A stretch of 7,204 bases of DNA, taken from contig JAFZXQ010000049.1 in the NCBI GenBank assembly GCA_017616705.1, positions 1 to 7,204 on the forward strand, read 5' to 3'. Positions 6,111-7,204 of the stretch are shown here, one piece after another. The notes beneath the pieces are model-generated. The model worked only from the letters and a program-made list of their open reading frames with translations. It made no database searches and was not told where the DNA came from. Within the stretch, counting starts at the first letter, position 1. Every line of letters begins with the position of its first letter. A program made the position numbers and the translations under genes. Origin of the DNA: Clostridia bacterium (lineage in GTDB: Bacteria; Bacillota; Clostridia; Christensenellales; UBA1242).

Positions 6111-7204
6111 TATTCAGCAATGTCTTCAACAACTTCTCTTTCAGGTTGTTTTTCTTCATGACTTGCTATTCCCTGTTCGCTAGGAATAACATCTCTATAT
6201 TTCTTAAGCCCAGTTCCAGCAGGAATAAGCTTACCAATAATAACATTTTCTTTTAAGCCGATAAGTGGATCAATCTTTCCTTTAATAGCAGCATCAGTTA
6301 AAACTCTAATAGTTTCCTGGAATGATGCAGCTGAAAGGAATCCATCAGTTGCAAGAGCAGCTTTAGTTATTGAAAGAAGAACACGTTTAGCAGTTGCTGG
6401 TTCTCCGCCTTGGCTTAAAACTTTCTCGTTTTCTTCTTCATATTTAAAGATATCAACAAGATCGCCTGGAAGAAGGTTTGTATCACCACTTTCCTCAATC
6501 TTAACTTTTCTAAGCATTTGACGAACAATAACTTCAATATGTTTATCGTTAACATCAACGCTATAAAGTTTGTAAACTTTCAAAACTTCGCGCATGATGT
6601 AATCTTGAACGCCCTTAATACCTTTTGTTTTAAGAATATCATGAGGGTTAAGTGGTCCTTCAGTAAACATTGTTCCTGGCTCAACCATATCACCAACTTT
6701 GATAATATATTTAGAACCATAAGGAATTGCATAACTGATTTCGTTGCCATCATTTGTTGTTACTTCAACAAGTTGTTTAGCTTCGTTAACGGTTTTAACT
6801 TTGCCGTAAACTTCACTAATAACAGCAACACCTTTTGGCTTCTTAGCTTCAAAGACTTCTTCAACACGAGGAAGGCCTTGCGTAATATCTGCAGCTGAAG
6901 CAGTACCACCAGCTTGGAAGACTTTCATTGTTAACTGAGTTCCTGGTTCACCAATGGCTTGAGCAGCGATAATACCAACTGCTTCACCAACTTGAACAGG
7001 ATATCTGCTTGCCATGTTACGTCCGTAACACTTAGCGCAAACACCATGTTTTGACTTACAAGTAAATACAGTTCTGATTTCAACACTTTCAATTCCAGCT
7101 TCTTCAATCGCTTTTGCTTGGTTAAGTGTTATCATTTCGTTAGCTTTTGCTAAAACTTCGCCAGTTTTTGGATCTTTAACATCGTTAACTGGGAACCTAC
7201 CTTA
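6110..7204 (-). CDS. rpoC: DNA-directed RNA polymerase subunit beta', C-terminal part (start off the window)
   Basis: Largest catalytic subunit of RNA polymerase. About 363 C-terminal residues are visible, from GRFPVNDV (7201 downward) to the TAA at 6110-6112. Counting from the Met at 7135, they include the second zinc-site Cys residues C26, C33 and C36 (FTCKSKHGVCAKCYGRN) with the fourth ligand off-window. The conserved EAVGIIAAQAIGEPGTQLTM (51-70) leads into the trigger loop MKVFQAGG (70-77) and DITQGLPRVEEVFEA. Later come HIEVIVRQMLRKV, the FLSAASFQETIRVLTDAAIKG block and ENVIIGKLIPAGTG, ending in a short acidic tail. The trigger loop departs from the MRTFHxGG norm: Lys for Arg, Val for Thr, Gln for His. 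The length and motif order match an intact Firmicutes beta' C-terminus, so I read it as the functional gene. However, bases 7204-7202 read TAA in this frame, immediately before GRF, where homologs continue without a stop. Confidence 0.95.

Noticed and set aside
6518..6898. 126-codon plus-strand frame
   Set aside because: It is antisense to conserved rpoC; Asn/Phe-rich composition is a typical antisense shadow of AT-rich genes.
6110..7204. rpoC as a decayed pseudogene, because of the edge TAA and trigger-loop changes
   Set aside because: All other conserved blocks and the zinc-site Cys residues are intact over about 360 residues, and codon use matches neighbours; decay would leave more damage.

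Overview
The window is AT-rich chromosomal DNA from a low-GC Gram-positive bacterium. The best guess is a Clostridia-like member of the Bacillota, possibly uncultured. The grounds are an SigH-type sigma factor, a CwlD-type amidase, Mini-ribonuclease III, a Bacillus/Clostridium-type RlmB, and a GluRS of the long Firmicutes form. SigH and CwlD together point to an endospore-forming ancestry. There are no mobile elements, RNA genes or CRISPR arrays, and almost every base is coding.

Layout. (1) Positions 1-2889, minus strand: a tight four-gene operon read mrnC > rlmB > sigH > dnaX. Gaps are 5-9 nt, and dnaX runs off the left edge. (2) Positions 2890-2977: a short divergent intergenic region carrying a near-consensus housekeeping promoter for the mrnC operon. 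(3) Positions 2978-6067, plus strand: cwlD, then an HD-domain phosphohydrolase with its own promoter, then gltX. (4) Positions 6068-6110: a compact hairpin with T-tracts on both sides, terminating gltX and the convergent rpoC. (5) Positions 6110-7204, minus strand: the C-terminal part of rpoC, running to the right edge.

The genes cover core information processing: clamp loading (DnaX), transcription (RpoC, SigH), rRNA maturation and methylation (MrnC, RlmB), tRNA charging (GltX), and cell-wall or spore-cortex remodelling (CwlD). In Bacillus subtilis gltX, mrnC, rlmB, sigH and rpoC lie in one co-directional neighbourhood. Here the same members are close together but rearranged into convergent and divergent units, without cysE, cysS or yacP between them.

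Two signals stand out. First, the two clear promoters (mrnC, HD gene) have -10 boxes ending exactly 6 nt before the ATG. This predicts leaderless mRNAs, whereas operon-internal genes have Shine-Dalgarno sites. Second, the RpoC trigger loop has Gln where nearly all RNA polymerases have the catalytic-site His, with Lys and Val at two neighbouring conserved positions. An in-frame TAA at the very last bases of the rpoC frame also needs checking.
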